51,244 nt of DNA from Deltaproteobacteria bacterium (GTDB lineage Bacteria > Bdellovibrionota > FAC87 > UBA2466): NCBI GenBank assembly GCA_016196825.1, contig JACPWY010000064.1, positions 1-51,244 on the forward strand. The letters are read 5' to 3'. The notes beneath the pieces were generated by a model. The model was not told the DNA's origin and did not search any database. It worked only from the letters and a program-made list of their open reading frames with translations. How positions within the stretch are numbered: the stretch's first letter is position 1; each line of letters starts with the position of its first letter. Of the stretch, positions 8,255 through 16,360 are shown one piece after another. Made by a program: the position numbers and the translations under genes.

Positions 8255-8407
8255 TCAAAGTACACTACGGGCCGCGAAGAATAAAGATTTGATGAGGTGG
8301 GAAGGCGGCGTCTGCGGTCGCTCAAGAGCCAGTTCCAGGAAGACCCGGCTGAAAACGGTTCCTGCAATCGTGGTGACGATTGCCACAAGCCCCCAGATGC
8401 CGATCAT
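8255..8407 (-). CDS. 50-aa single-pass membrane microprotein upstream of ileS
   Basis: The ATG at 8407 opens a 50-codon frame beginning MIGIWGLVAIVTTIAG. It has one membrane helix (about residues 3-20) and then a short polar tail ending RSVL. The stop lies 6 bp before the ileS start. There is no ribosome-binding site, but a TATAAT (8415-8420, minus strand) ends only 7 nt before the ATG, so a leaderless mRNA would start at or next to the codon. It may be a real microprotein or simply the ileS leader. Confidence 0.4.
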   Translation of the reverse strand: MIGIWGLVAIVTTIAGTVFSRVFLELALERPQTPPSHLIKSLFFAARSVL

Positions 8408-8414
8408 GGGGATT

Positions 8415-8420
8415 ATTATA
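8415..8420 (-). promoter_or_regulatory. consensus -10 box TATAAT for the ileS-rlmH operon
   Basis: On the minus strand the sequence reads TTGGTATAATAATCCCCATG, an exact -10 hexamer 7 nt before ATG 8407 and about 165 nt before ileS. No good -35 is visible at 16-18 bp. It is the only strong -10 between ileS and the divergent end of the caspase-like gene. Confidence 0.5.
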
Positions 8421-8442
8421 CCAATTTAAGAGATTACAGCGC

Positions 8443-9309
8443 CTATTTACTAATGAGGCCATGAGTAAAGCTGCCGCCGGCGCTGATCTCCTCGATGGCG
8501 TGGACCGATTCATTGGCGAGGGATGTGGGTGAGAAGCGTTCCACCGGGTGGTGGCCGATGGTGTAGGTCTTGGTCTTCTCGACCCATTCGCTCATCTTTC
8601 CGTGACTTGCCGAGACTTCATCATAGGCCTTCATCAGCGCAACCGTGAAGATCGATCCGTTTTCGCTGGCCATCGAGCTTTCGTCTTCGCGAGAGGAGGC
8701 GAAGACGAAGAGGTTGGACCAATAGCTTCGTCCTTTGTCCGTGAAGGCGCGGGCCAAATTATTCGCCAGAGCCGTCGAGGCGCTGAGGAGCGTGAGGTGT
8801 GTGAAGGGCGCGTCGATGGAAAACGGGATGAGGAGTGATCCAGAAAAGCAGGAGTCGAACATGATCACGAGGCGTGCGAGAGGGCCGAGATTCTGTCGCC
8901 CCTTTTCAATCGCTGCGCGCATGTCCTCGACCCTGAGGTCGTCATCCTGGAGCCAGATGCTGCCTTCAGAGCCGTGGCCGGAATAGTAGAAGAAGAAGCT
9001 CCCCGCGGGGCCGGCGAGTGCGGCCTTCTCCGCCAATTCTTTTGGGATCGTCTGTGTCGTTGCGCCTTCGTCATCCACATGAAACGGGTGGTATTGATAG
9101 TCGGGCGCGGTCGCGATGGACTCGGCGATTTTGACATCGATGTCGATGCCGAGGAGGCCATGGGAGACGCCTACGATGAGAGCGACGTTGTCCGGGGAGG
9201 CGGATTCTACGAGCCCCTCTCGGGCAAGCGAGGGGGCGGCCCTGAGGCCTTGTACCAATCCGTGAGTGAGGAGCACTGCGGCGACACCAAAAAACACGGG
9301 ACGACTCAT
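8443..9309 (-). CDS. exported caspase-like (clan CD, C14) peptidase
   Basis: A 288-aa protein with an N-terminal signal sequence (about residues 1-25, MSRPVFFGVAAVLLTHG...). The caspase/metacaspase p20-type core carries the catalytic pair: His112 in FFFYYSGHGSEG after a beta-strand, and Cys154 in LVIMFDSCFSGSLL. The acidic-rich stretch QDDDLRVEDM lies between them. The C-terminal third carries no recognisable extra domain. Export to the periplasm or outside is inferred from the leader. ATG 9309 is supported by AGGAGG 6 nt upstream. Processing, self-cleavage or surface signalling are all possible; no substrate gene is evident nearby. Confidence 0.85.
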   Translation of the reverse strand: MSRPVFFGVAAVLLTHGLVQGLRAAPSLAREGLVESASPDNVALIVGVSHGLLGIDIDVKIAESIATAPDYQYHPFHVDDEGATTQTIPKELAEKAALAGPAGSFFFYYSGHGSEGSIWLQDDDLRVEDMRAAIEKGRQNLGPLARLVIMFDSCFSGSLLIPFSIDAPFTHLTLLSASTALANNLARAFTDKGRSYWSNLFVFASSREDESSMASENGSIFTVALMKAYDEVSASHGKMSEWVEKTKTYTIGHHPVERFSPTSLANESVHAIEEISAGGSFTHGLISK

Positions 9310-9415
9310 GGAAACCTCCTGAGTGGTACTGGTTTTTGTTGGCCGAAAGATTCGAACTTACATTGGATAGAACTTAAGTATTATATCATGCTGAGCTTGT
9401 GAGGCTTTCGTTTCG

Positions 9416-9934
9416 ATGCACGGGGAAAACAACAAGCGGTACCAATGGATTGCACGCTCCGCCGATCGTTGGGAGGTGATTCCGCCGCTGGTGCTTTTTG
9501 TCGTCATCGAGTTTTTCATCATCTTTTTGCCGACTGAGCCAATTTTCTTCGCGGCGCTTTTCGTGAATCCGAAACGGTGGCTTCGATTTTCGGGAGCGAT
9601 GGTGGGCGGTAAGGTGATCGCGGTCGCCATCGTGTACTTCGCGATGTCGCAGATTCCGCTCGAACGGGTGCACGCTTTCGCGGCTGACGCGGGGATGGCG
9701 GCGGTGTGGAGCCGTTGCGAAGTTTTCTTTGCTCGGTATGGGGCGGTGTCTTTGGGGATCACAGCGCTCTTGCCGCTGCCAATGTTTTTTGTGACCGCCA
9801 TCGCGGCCGTGTCGGGTGTGGGGCTGGCGAGACTTGAGCTCTTTGCCTTTTTGGGGCTGGGCGTTCGGTATGCCATTTTATCGTGGCTGGGAGTGAATTC
9901 GCGGCAATGGGTGGAGCGGTGGGTTTTGCGGTGA
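9416..9934 (+). CDS. VTT/DedA-like membrane protein
   Basis: A 172-aa multi-pass membrane protein with hydrophobic segments at about residues 22-40, 42-50, 58-76, 105-128 and 130-150. The sequence P-T-E-P-I-F-F-A-A-L near the first helix, and the small-residue helix pair GAVSLGITALLPLPMFFVTAIAAVSGVG, resemble the VTT (formerly SNARE-associated/DedA, YqaA-type) fold thought to scramble or flip lipids. I cannot confirm the family without a profile search. The ATG at 9416 has no strong ribosome-binding site. The gene stands alone. Confidence 0.65.
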   Translation: MHGENNKRYQWIARSADRWEVIPPLVLFVVIEFFIIFLPTEPIFFAALFVNPKRWLRFSGAMVGGKVIAVAIVYFAMSQIPLERVHAFAADAGMAAVWSRCEVFFARYGAVSLGITALLPLPMFFVTAIAAVSGVGLARLELFAFLGLGVRYAILSWLGVNSRQWVERWVLR

Positions 9935-10188
9935 TGTTTGCCGCTACCCCGCGTGCGGGTAAGGGTCTTCCGGTGGTGCGGGCGTTGGAACACGTGGATT
10001 TTTGCAAAAAAGAAAGAGCCGCATGACTGACCAGTTTGGCGACAGCCGAGTGGGGTCTGGGCAAAGTTCACTAAATAGCTGAAATAATATAGTTAAATGT
10101 GCCTTAACCGCCCGGGGTTATACACCCGTTTCCATCTAGTCTACAGACAGTTCCCCGTTCGAAAACCGCGCTACGCACGCCACCCCCG

Positions 10189-10204
10189 TGGCCCCGCCCT
10201 TGCA
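10189..10204 (+). promoter_or_regulatory. sigma-54 (-24/-12) promoter
   Basis: TGGCCCCGCCCTTGCA matches the consensus TGGCACR-N4-TTGCW. GG (10190-10191) and GC (10202-10203) are separated by exactly 10 bp. It lies 40 bp before the start of the lipoprotein gene at 10245. Confidence 0.8.
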
Positions 10205-10244
10205 GTATTCATTGGGTAGACGACTTTACTTTGGAGACGCAACC

Positions 10245-10892
10245 ATGAAGACGCATCTTGGATTGAGCATCGCTTTCATTATTGTTTTAGTCTTGAATGC
10301 CTGTTCGCAGACCACGGCGGGACTTCCGACCGGTTCGGCCTATCTGCCTACGACAGGGACTACGACCGCCGTTCCCATTCAGACACCGTTGCCCGGCTCA
10401 ATCAATTCCGGGCTCTTTAACACTTCTACTTCCAGTGATCCGCAGCCGCAGGTGCAGCCCGGCTACGCGCAACAGCCTTATGCTCAATCGGCTCTGGCTT
10501 GTCTGACCACTCAGTCCCCCTACTCCTATTATGGACAGGGAGCGACGTTGCTCTCGGGCAGTTCGAACCCCGGTTGTGTGGCGCCGCAGTCAGCGCCGTA
10601 TGGTCAGGACATTTTCATGCAGCAGGCGCTGAGCTCACTCGGTGGGATGCAGAATTGTTTCAATGCTGTTGTCGCGGTTCAGCCGACGAGCGCTGACCCG
10701 GCTGCTCTCGCCATTCATTTTCAGGGAGCGAAGATGGCGCTCGTTCGTTGCTACCGACAGGTTTTGCGAGGTCAGATCGCTGTCGCCCAGTGGGCCTCCG
10801 CTCCGACCGGCCAGTTTAATCAGGTGGACGCGAACCTCTACTACATGCTGAGTGGGTTCTCGCAGCAGCAACAGTATCAACAGGCTTTCTAA
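10245..10892 (+). CDS. lipoprotein, 215 aa, first of a paralogous pair
   Basis: Starting at ATG 10245 (GGAGACGCAACC just upstream), the leader MKTHLGLSIAFIIVLVLNAC ends in a lipobox Cys, so the protein should be lipid-anchored. The mature part begins with a Thr/Pro/Ser/Gln-rich linker (about residues 20-85), followed by a compact Cys-containing domain (CLTTQSPYSYYG..., NCF..., RCYRQV). It shares its leader context and domain arrangement with the next gene, including an identical GGAGACGCAAC ribosome-binding region. No known family was recognised. It is expected to be transcribed with the next gene from the sigma-54 site. Confidence 0.8.
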   Translation: MKTHLGLSIAFIIVLVLNACSQTTAGLPTGSAYLPTTGTTTAVPIQTPLPGSINSGLFNTSTSSDPQPQVQPGYAQQPYAQSALACLTTQSPYSYYGQGATLLSGSSNPGCVAPQSAPYGQDIFMQQALSSLGGMQNCFNAVVAVQPTSADPAALAIHFQGAKMALVRCYRQVLRGQIAVAQWASAPTGQFNQVDANLYYMLSGFSQQQQYQQAF

Positions 10893-10931
10893 ATTTTATT
10901 GCAACACGATTTTCAACTAGGGAGACGCAAC

Positions 10932-11750
10932 ATGAAGACGCAATTGGTGAAGATGGGACTCGTCGTAACTACGCTACTCGTCGGATGTCAGCAGAATCCG
11001 TACGGTTACAGCGCCTACCAGACCCAGAGTCGAGAGATCTTAAGCTCGATGACCTCGAGCGTGAGCACGGCCTTTCAGGGCGGGGTTCCCCGCGGCGTGA
11101 GCTCGGTGACTCCGGGACAATCGACTTACATTCCTGGCAGCACCACGCCAGGGATCATCGGCGGCACACTGCCCGTGTCGACGACCTATCCTTTGGCTGG
11201 TGGGACGCTTCCTCAGAGCTCCATGATCGTCGGCAGCGGATACCAGAATTATCCGCTCGTTGGTGGAGCGCTTTTCAACCCGACTTCGGCGGTGGACGCT
11301 GCCGAATGTTTGGCGCAGGTGCAGGCGATTCCTGCCCAAGCTCAGTATTACAGCATGATGGTCGCCGCACTTTCGCGGTGTCTCAATCGGATGCTCACCG
11401 ATGGCAATCCGCTCATGACTTACGGCTATCGCAATCTCGATCCCAACAGCCAGAACATGTACGCCTACCTTCTCAACTGGCGTCAGTACGGCTGTTCGGA
11501 TCAGTTTAGCCAGAATCAGTTTGGGGTCCTGAACCAGTTCGCGGGTAACGGCTTCTTGCCGCAGGCCGCCACGTACTCGCCGGTGGGCAGCAGCACCTGT
11601 CCCGGATCAGTCGGTGGTATGTGCCCGGCGACGGCGTACCCCGGTCTTTACGGATACAACAGCGGATATTCGGGAGGTGCGTCGTACCCCGGCGGCTACT
11701 ACTACGGTTCGCCGGTGGCGTCGGTGCCCGGATTCACGCTGACCCATTAG
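10932..11750 (+). CDS. lipoprotein, 272 aa, second of a paralogous pair
   Basis: ATG 10932 is preceded by the same GGAGACGCAAC as its neighbour, and the leader MKTQLVKMGLVVTTLLVGC ends in a lipobox. The protein has a Ser/Thr/Gly-rich linker, a core with conserved Cys (AECLAQV... LSRCLNRM... YGCSDQ), and a C-terminal Gly/Tyr-rich tail (about residues 235-272) that looks unstructured and possibly surface-exposed. It has no recognised domain. It follows the first paralogue by 39 bp and ends upstream of a strong terminator. Confidence 0.8.
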   Translation: MKTQLVKMGLVVTTLLVGCQQNPYGYSAYQTQSREILSSMTSSVSTAFQGGVPRGVSSVTPGQSTYIPGSTTPGIIGGTLPVSTTYPLAGGTLPQSSMIVGSGYQNYPLVGGALFNPTSAVDAAECLAQVQAIPAQAQYYSMMVAALSRCLNRMLTDGNPLMTYGYRNLDPNSQNMYAYLLNWRQYGCSDQFSQNQFGVLNQFAGNGFLPQAATYSPVGSSTCPGSVGGMCPATAYPGLYGYNSGYSGGASYPGGYYYGSPVASVPGFTLTH

Positions 11751-11780
11751 AGTTTCCACTCCATCTCAACCAAGGCGTCG

Positions 11781-11814
11781 AGAGGCCGATCCGAAAGGGT
11801 CGGCCTCTTTTTTT
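11781..11814. terminator. strong bidirectional-position intrinsic terminator
   Basis: A 12-bp perfect stem (11781-11792 with 11797-11808, one G-T pair) closed by a GAAA tetraloop is followed by seven T residues. It terminates the lipoprotein pair. The converging outer-membrane gene ends 8 bp downstream and may use the same stem. Confidence 0.92.
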
Positions 11815-11821
11815 CCGGGCT

Positions 11822-12442
11822 CTACCAGGCCCAGGTGACGGTGAAGAGGGGCATAAGGGTGCGGGTGTGGATGGTGTAGTTGGGCCACTTCACGAACTGG
11901 ATGTCGGCGAGTCCGTAGTCGTAGCGGAGGTCGAGGCCGACGTGGAGTTTGGGGTTGTTGTAGATGCCGAGCCACATTCCCAGAGTGATGCCGTAGTCAT
12001 TCGCGAAAAGGCCTTTGATCGCTTCGAGCTGGCCGTCGCCGACCTTGGTGCCGGAGAGTACGAGCGAGGCGAGGTAGGGGCCTGCATGGAAATAGACCCA
12101 GCCTGCTGGTTGAAAGATGAGCTCGACGGGGAATTCCAGGAACGCCGGGTTGTAGCGTGTGAGATCGCCGTTGGTGCTGAGCTCGTAGGACTTCGAAATG
12201 AAGAGCATCCCCGCGCTGAGGCTGCACATTGGCAGAAAACGATAATCGAGGCCTAGGCCGAAAGTGATCCCTGTGTAACCCGAGATGGGTGTGACGTTGG
12301 TGGATTCGTGTTCGTTGAAGGAAAAGCCCATGTAGATCGGAAGATGCCACTTCTTGGCGCCGCCTTCGGCGAGGAGCGACGTTGCATTGAGCGATATCAT
12401 CGCTAGCGCGAGCATCAGGCGAGTTGGGAGCCACTGAATCAA
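11822..12442 (-). CDS. outer-membrane beta-barrel protein, 206 aa
   Basis: A signal sequence (residues about 1-25, cleaved near LLA/EGG) is followed by alternating amphipathic strands typical of an 8-stranded outer-membrane barrel: YMGFSFNE, GITFGLGLDYRF, LSAGMLFISKSY, ELIFQ, HAGPYLASLVL, GITLGMWLGIY and HVGLDLRYDYG. The end, FTVTWAW, is an aromatic C-terminus of the kind recognised by the BAM complex. It resembles PorT/OmpW-like small barrels; the exact family is not recognised. Confidence 0.78.
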   Translation of the reverse strand: MIQWLPTRLMLALAMISLNATSLLAEGGAKKWHLPIYMGFSFNEHESTNVTPISGYTGITFGLGLDYRFLPMCSLSAGMLFISKSYELSTNGDLTRYNPAFLEFPVELIFQPAGWVYFHAGPYLASLVLSGTKVGDGQLEAIKGLFANDYGITLGMWLGIYNNPKLHVGLDLRYDYGLADIQFVKWPNYTIHTRTLMPLFTVTWAW

Positions 12443-12547
12443 TAGGCCTCTCTTTCCAAACTAAGTATCGGTAGAACTCGGAATGAACTTCACAATGCGC
12501 TGAGTCGTGTTTAACGCCCTGATCCAGAGGATAATTTTCCCCGACCT

Positions 12548-13840
12548 ATGCAAAAGTTGAGGCAGCTTATCGTCGATATTTGGCAGAGGGTCCCACAGAT
12601 TCTTTCCGGCCATGTTTCCGTGAAGCCGCACCTGCAGGGAGTTCCCTACTGGAGCGCTTCGGCGCTGGTGGGGTTGATGGCCGTGATCTATTCCGGCGCA
12701 TTCACGAGCAGCATCGAACTGGTGAGGCAGCTTTTTCAAGCCCACCCGTACTTTCTCTTCATCACGTCTCCCATCTGCTTCTTTTTTGCGACCTGGGTGG
12801 TGGAGCGATTCGCACCTGAGGCGGCGGGGACTGGCATTCCTCGGGTTATTCAGGCGCTGGATCTTGAGCTCTCACAGCAGGATCAGGTCGGGCGCATTCT
12901 CAATTTGCGGGTGGCGCTTGTCGTTGTTGTGAGCTCGTTGCTCGGAGTGCTGGGGGCTGGGTCACTGGGCCGAGAGGGGCCAATGGTGCATTTGGCCGCA
13001 TGCGTCTTTTATGTGGTGGGGCGGAGCTTCCGCAACCTCTTCCCCTTCATCGAGCACCGTTCATGGATCCTCGCCGGAGGCGCGGCGGGAGTGGCGGCAG
13101 CATTCAATGCGCCACTGGCAGGAGTGGTGTTTGTAATCGAAGAGTTGGCGCAGGCCCACTTCCATCAGTTTAAGACCGTTGTGATCTCCTCGGCCATCAT
13201 TGGTGGTGTGATCTCGCAATGGCTCTCCGGCCGGTATCTTTATTTTGGCTATCCCGAGGTGAGGGGTGTGACGCTCAGCTCACTCCCCTGGGCGGTGCTG
13301 GTCGGTGTGCTGTGCGGAATCTTCGCACTGCCCTTTCACAAAATGCTCCGGATCGATTGGAAGCGGCATCTTCCTCACTATTTGAGAACGCGCCTAGCCT
13401 TTTCCGTTGTCATTGGATTCTGTATGGCGGCGCTGGCGATCTACGTAAACCCCGGGACGCTCGGGGGTGGTGTCTCGGTGATTGAGGATCTGCTCTTTCA
13501 GGGTCACCGGGCGACCTGGTCTTTGGTGATTGGACGGCTCGTGGGAACGGTCGCGTCCCATCTGAGTGGATGCGCGGGCGGTTTCTTGGCGCCGGCGCTG
13601 GGCCTGGGCGCCGCCATCGGATCTTTGCTTGCCACGATCACCGAGTATTCGAACCACAATCTTCTTGTGATGGTGGGGATGAGTGCATTTTTGAGCGCCA
13701 TCGTTCGCGCCCCATTCACGGCTTGGGTCATCGTGATGGAGATGACCGATCGCCATCAGGCGATTTTTCCACTCATGATTGCTTCCCTCGTCAGCTACGG
13801 CACCGTCCAGACGATTCTGGATCGCAAGAGCCAAAACTAA
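12548..13840 (+). CDS. ClC-family chloride/proton antiporter
   Basis: A 430-aa polytopic membrane protein with the three ClC anion-selectivity motifs: GTGIP (94-98), GSLGREGPM with the gating glutamate Glu143, and GGFLAPALGLGAAIG about 345. FVIEEL (195-200) keeps the acidic residue equivalent to the internal proton-site glutamate of E. coli ClcA, which favours exchange over channel activity. There is no C-terminal CBS domain. The ATG at 12548 is preceded by a weak site. Its stop lies directly before a 170-bp palindromic element, which may provide termination. Confidence 0.92.
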   Translation: MQKLRQLIVDIWQRVPQILSGHVSVKPHLQGVPYWSASALVGLMAVIYSGAFTSSIELVRQLFQAHPYFLFITSPICFFFATWVVERFAPEAAGTGIPRVIQALDLELSQQDQVGRILNLRVALVVVVSSLLGVLGAGSLGREGPMVHLAACVFYVVGRSFRNLFPFIEHRSWILAGGAAGVAAAFNAPLAGVVFVIEELAQAHFHQFKTVVISSAIIGGVISQWLSGRYLYFGYPEVRGVTLSSLPWAVLVGVLCGIFALPFHKMLRIDWKRHLPHYLRTRLAFSVVIGFCMAALAIYVNPGTLGGGVSVIEDLLFQGHRATWSLVIGRLVGTVASHLSGCAGGFLAPALGLGAAIGSLLATITEYSNHNLLVMVGMSAFLSAIVRAPFTAWVIVMEMTDRHQAIFPLMIASLVSYGTVQTILDRKSQN

Positions 13841-14015
13841 GAGCCTATCCCAAAATCCCTTCGTAGGGAGGCGCGAGGCAAAATGGTCGGGATCGAGGAC
13901 GCACAAGGGAGGCCCCGCAGGCGTGCCCTTGGGCACGTCGAGGACGCCGACCGCGGAGGACGAAGAGCCCGGCCATTTTGGCCGCGTCGAGGAGAAGGAA
14001 TTTTGGGATAGGCGC
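13841..14015. repeat. ~170-bp imperfect palindromic element (MITE-like or structured RNA)
   Basis: Perfect 14-bp ends (13843-13856 with 14000-14013, GCCTATCCCAAAAT) enclose further complementary blocks: GGCAAAATGG.CGGG near 13878 with CCCGGCCATTTTGGCC near 13969. A perfect 7-bp hairpin with a TT loop (13922-13937) sits at the exact centre. Overall it is one long, imperfectly paired hairpin. It carries direct repeats of TCGAGGACGC. It has no ORF and starts one base after the ClC stop codon. Confidence 0.85.
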
Positions 14016-14168
14016 TAAAGACTCAACGTCATGGGAGTACCGAGATTTCTTAGCCTTTTTGCTGGCAAGAGGGCAATTTCCGCGAAGGGAAATAGGTGTT
14101 TCGTATTGAGATCGGGCCAGCGAACGTGGTACTGAGGCCGGGCTCTACATCAACATTAAGGAGTTCCG

Positions 14169-15587
14169 ATGAAAGTCCGTCTCACTGTTTTCGCCCTTGC
14201 CGCTTTTGCTCTCGTAGCTGCCGTTGACGGGGCCTGGCACGACAAAGTGATCAATCTGGTCGAGCAGCTCTACTCGGCCCAAAATGCGCAGGTCGCCGAG
14301 AAGGATCGCGGCCGCACATTCCATCGCAAGGGTCGTTGCGCCTCCGTCACGGTGGACGTGGATAAGAATGTTCCTGATGAGTTCAAAGTTGGTTTCTTGA
14401 AGGATGCGGGCAGCTACAAAGGCTATCTCCGGCTTTCCAATGGCGACGGTGTGAGCCGATCCGATATGTTTGATGTGCGCGGAGCGGGATTGGTGGTTGC
14501 CGGCGTGAAGGGGAAGAAACTGAATGAAGGTGAAGGGTGGGAGAAAGAGACCCAGAATTTCATTGGTATCAACTACCCGCTTTTTGTCGCGAACAACGAG
14601 ACAATCATTCCGTTCTTCGAGGCTGCGATCAAAGCTAAGAAGGGCAGCCCATTCGATCTTCTTGCGTTTATGGCGAAGACGCCGATGACCCGTCGAGTGG
14701 TGCTCACCAATGTGGCCATGCCACCCGTGGGATACCTCAACAATCGCTATTGGAGTCAGGCGGCGTTCCGGGTGGGCCAGGTGAATACCAAGTATTCGCT
14801 CATTCCTTGTGGTCAGAAGGCGTTTTCCGTGCCCCTCACTGCGGTGAGGACGTTGAAGCAGAATCCTCCCACCTCCATTCAGGAGCTGAAGGCCTTGAAG
14901 GGAAAGGTCGACAATATTTTGCAAACTAATCTCGCTGAACAACTGGCAACCCAGGGCCCGGCCAACGCCGTTGAGAACGGTTGTTTTCGCTTGGCGTTCC
15001 AAAAGCAGATCAACGCAGACAAGATGCCGACGGACAACCCACAGGTGTGGTGGAAGGAGCCCGGCTATTTCTCACCGATTCCCGGTGTTGTGCTCCCAGA
15101 TTATCTGACGCTGGCCGACCTGAAGCTCATGTTTGACGCCATGAAGGCGCAGCCGCTGATGATGGGCGAAAAAGGATTGAATGAGGGTGCGGTGCCCCAC
15201 CTGATCGAAATCTGGGAGACCAAACTGAAGCTCGCTCAACTTTTCAACAGCGCCAATACTACGGTGAAGGAAGCTCTTGAACACCTGCCGCAAATTTTCA
15301 CCGATCTCATCGGAACACACGGCCCGGAATCCGCGTTTGTGAATGTGGCGACGGTCCACATTGCGAAGCAGGACATCGCGCCGCTTGATGCGTTTTGTGA
15401 AAACCTCGAGATCACCCCAGGCCACTCTTCAGTGGACATCGCTCCGACCGGAGCCATCAGCGAAATTCGCGCTGAGGTTTACGAGATGATGTCGGGCTAC
15501 CGCCACAGCGACAACGGCACGACGCCGTTTGAGCCGACGGGTGACGTGGCCGCGGATCTCGCGACCCATAACCGCTTGAATCCGTAA
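14169..15587 (+). CDS. exported catalase-superfamily protein
   Basis: A 472-aa protein with a signal sequence (about residues 1-21). The catalase-core signature is visible as RTFHRKG (about 49-55; the family normally reads R-x-x-H-A-K-G with the catalytic His), followed by YLRLSNGDG, DVRGAGLVV and NFIGINYPLF, in the order seen in SrpA-like 'catalase-related' haem proteins. The Tyr haem-ligand region near the C-terminus is not obvious. These proteins can have peroxidase activity, but the role here is open. The start is firm: AAGGAG 5 nt before the ATG. It stands alone. Confidence 0.8.
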   Translation: MKVRLTVFALAAFALVAAVDGAWHDKVINLVEQLYSAQNAQVAEKDRGRTFHRKGRCASVTVDVDKNVPDEFKVGFLKDAGSYKGYLRLSNGDGVSRSDMFDVRGAGLVVAGVKGKKLNEGEGWEKETQNFIGINYPLFVANNETIIPFFEAAIKAKKGSPFDLLAFMAKTPMTRRVVLTNVAMPPVGYLNNRYWSQAAFRVGQVNTKYSLIPCGQKAFSVPLTAVRTLKQNPPTSIQELKALKGKVDNILQTNLAEQLATQGPANAVENGCFRLAFQKQINADKMPTDNPQVWWKEPGYFSPIPGVVLPDYLTLADLKLMFDAMKAQPLMMGEKGLNEGAVPHLIEIWETKLKLAQLFNSANTTVKEALEHLPQIFTDLIGTHGPESAFVNVATVHIAKQDIAPLDAFCENLEITPGHSSVDIAPTGAISEIRAEVYEMMSGYRHSDNGTTPFEPTGDVAADLATHNRLNP

Positions 15588-15737
15588 GGACCCCAAGACC
15601 GAATCGACGGGAAATGCGATAGCCCTCAATCTCGGCAGTGGTGAGCGGTGACCGCAATATCCAAGCCCCCTGCCGGAATCTGGACATGGGCGGTCTGAGC
15701 CGCCTGCTCGGCTTTTAAGCCCCTTTTGAAAAACGGC

Positions 15738-15771
15738 TTGAAATTGATATCAATTTTGATATCATACTAGG
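15738..15771 (+). promoter_or_regulatory. hicAB promoter with twin palindromic operator
   Basis: TTGAAA (15738-15743) and TATCAT (15760-15765) are spaced by 16 bp. Two copies of TTGATATCAW (15744-15753 perfect, 15756-15765 one mismatch) are 12 bp apart and cover the spacer and -10. This suits repression by the ribbon-helix-helix antitoxin. Transcription would begin at about 15771-15772, the GTG itself. Confidence 0.7.
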
Positions 15772-16020
15772 GTGTCATCGAAGGCTAAACTTCTTGAGAA
15801 GCTGAGGCATGGAACTATCAACGCCCGTGAATTGCGGGCGCTTTTGCGAAAGCATGGATGGGAACTGAAAAATACTGTTGGGAGTCACGAGCATTGGAAA
15901 AGGGGGCAAGCCCTCTACACGTTAGCGACCCATTCGAAGGATCTAAGGCACTACATGATCAAGCAAGCCCAGGGAGTGCTGCTGGGAACCGATACAGGAG
16001 AGCATGATGAAAAAGACTAA
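15772..16020 (+). CDS. hicA: HicA-like mRNA interferase toxin
   Basis: An 82-aa double-stranded-RNA-binding-fold toxin expected to cleave mRNA. The N-terminal part resembles L-R-x-L-L-R-K-H-G-W, then GSHEHWKRG carries the catalytic-type His context (G-S-H), and the ATHSKDL...IKQAQG region matches the family end. It is slightly longer than typical HicA (about 60-75 aa). It starts at GTG 15772 with no ribosome-binding site, and the predicted transcript is leaderless. It overlaps hicB by 17 nt. Confidence 0.78.
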   Translation: MSSKAKLLEKLRHGTINARELRALLRKHGWELKNTVGSHEHWKRGQALYTLATHSKDLRHYMIKQAQGVLLGTDTGEHDEKD

Positions 16021-16357
16021 GGCAAAGGAAATGGTTCTTAAATACCGGGTCGATATTAATTGGAGTGAGGAGGACAAGTGTTACATTGCCAATATTCCTG
16101 AACTTCCCAATTGTATGACTCACGGGGACACCATGGAGGAAGCTGTCGCAATGGCCAAGGAGGCCGCTCAGGGTTATGTGGAGACCTTGAAACAAGAGGG
16201 ACTTCCGATCCCCGTGCCACTTGCGGAAAAGCGATTCTCCGGAAAAATTGCTTTGCGAATTGATCCCAACCTTCACCGCGACATTGCGCTTAAAGCGTCG
16301 ATGGAAGGCGCCAGTTTGAGTAAGTATATTGAAGAGCGGCTTCGGAAATCGGCGTAA
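16004..16357 (+). CDS. hicB: HicB-like antitoxin with RHH domain
   Basis: A 117-aa two-domain antitoxin. Residues about 10-70 form the degenerate RNase H-like HicB fold (YRVDINWSEED..YIANIPELPNCMTHGDTMEEAVAMAKEA), which binds HicA. Residues about 78-117 (FSGKIALRIDPNLHRDIALKASMEGASLSKYIEERL) are an Arc-type ribbon-helix-helix DNA-binding domain, so the protein can repress its own promoter at the twin palindromes upstream of hicA. Overlap with hicA indicates coupling. The ATG may be the second Met (16007). Confidence 0.88.
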   Translation: MMKKTKAKEMVLKYRVDINWSEEDKCYIANIPELPNCMTHGDTMEEAVAMAKEAAQGYVETLKQEGLPIPVPLAEKRFSGKIALRIDPNLHRDIALKASMEGASLSKYIEERLRKSA

Positions 16358-16360
16358 GAA

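Noticed and set aside
9335..9370. tRNA T-arm-like GTTCGAATC on the minus strand
   Set aside because: Neither acceptor stem, D-arm nor anticodon arm can be built around it.
9358..10071. 237-codon minus-strand open frame
   Set aside because: Antisense to the membrane-protein gene 9416-9934; biased composition (Ser/Thr/His/Pro), no ribosome-binding site.
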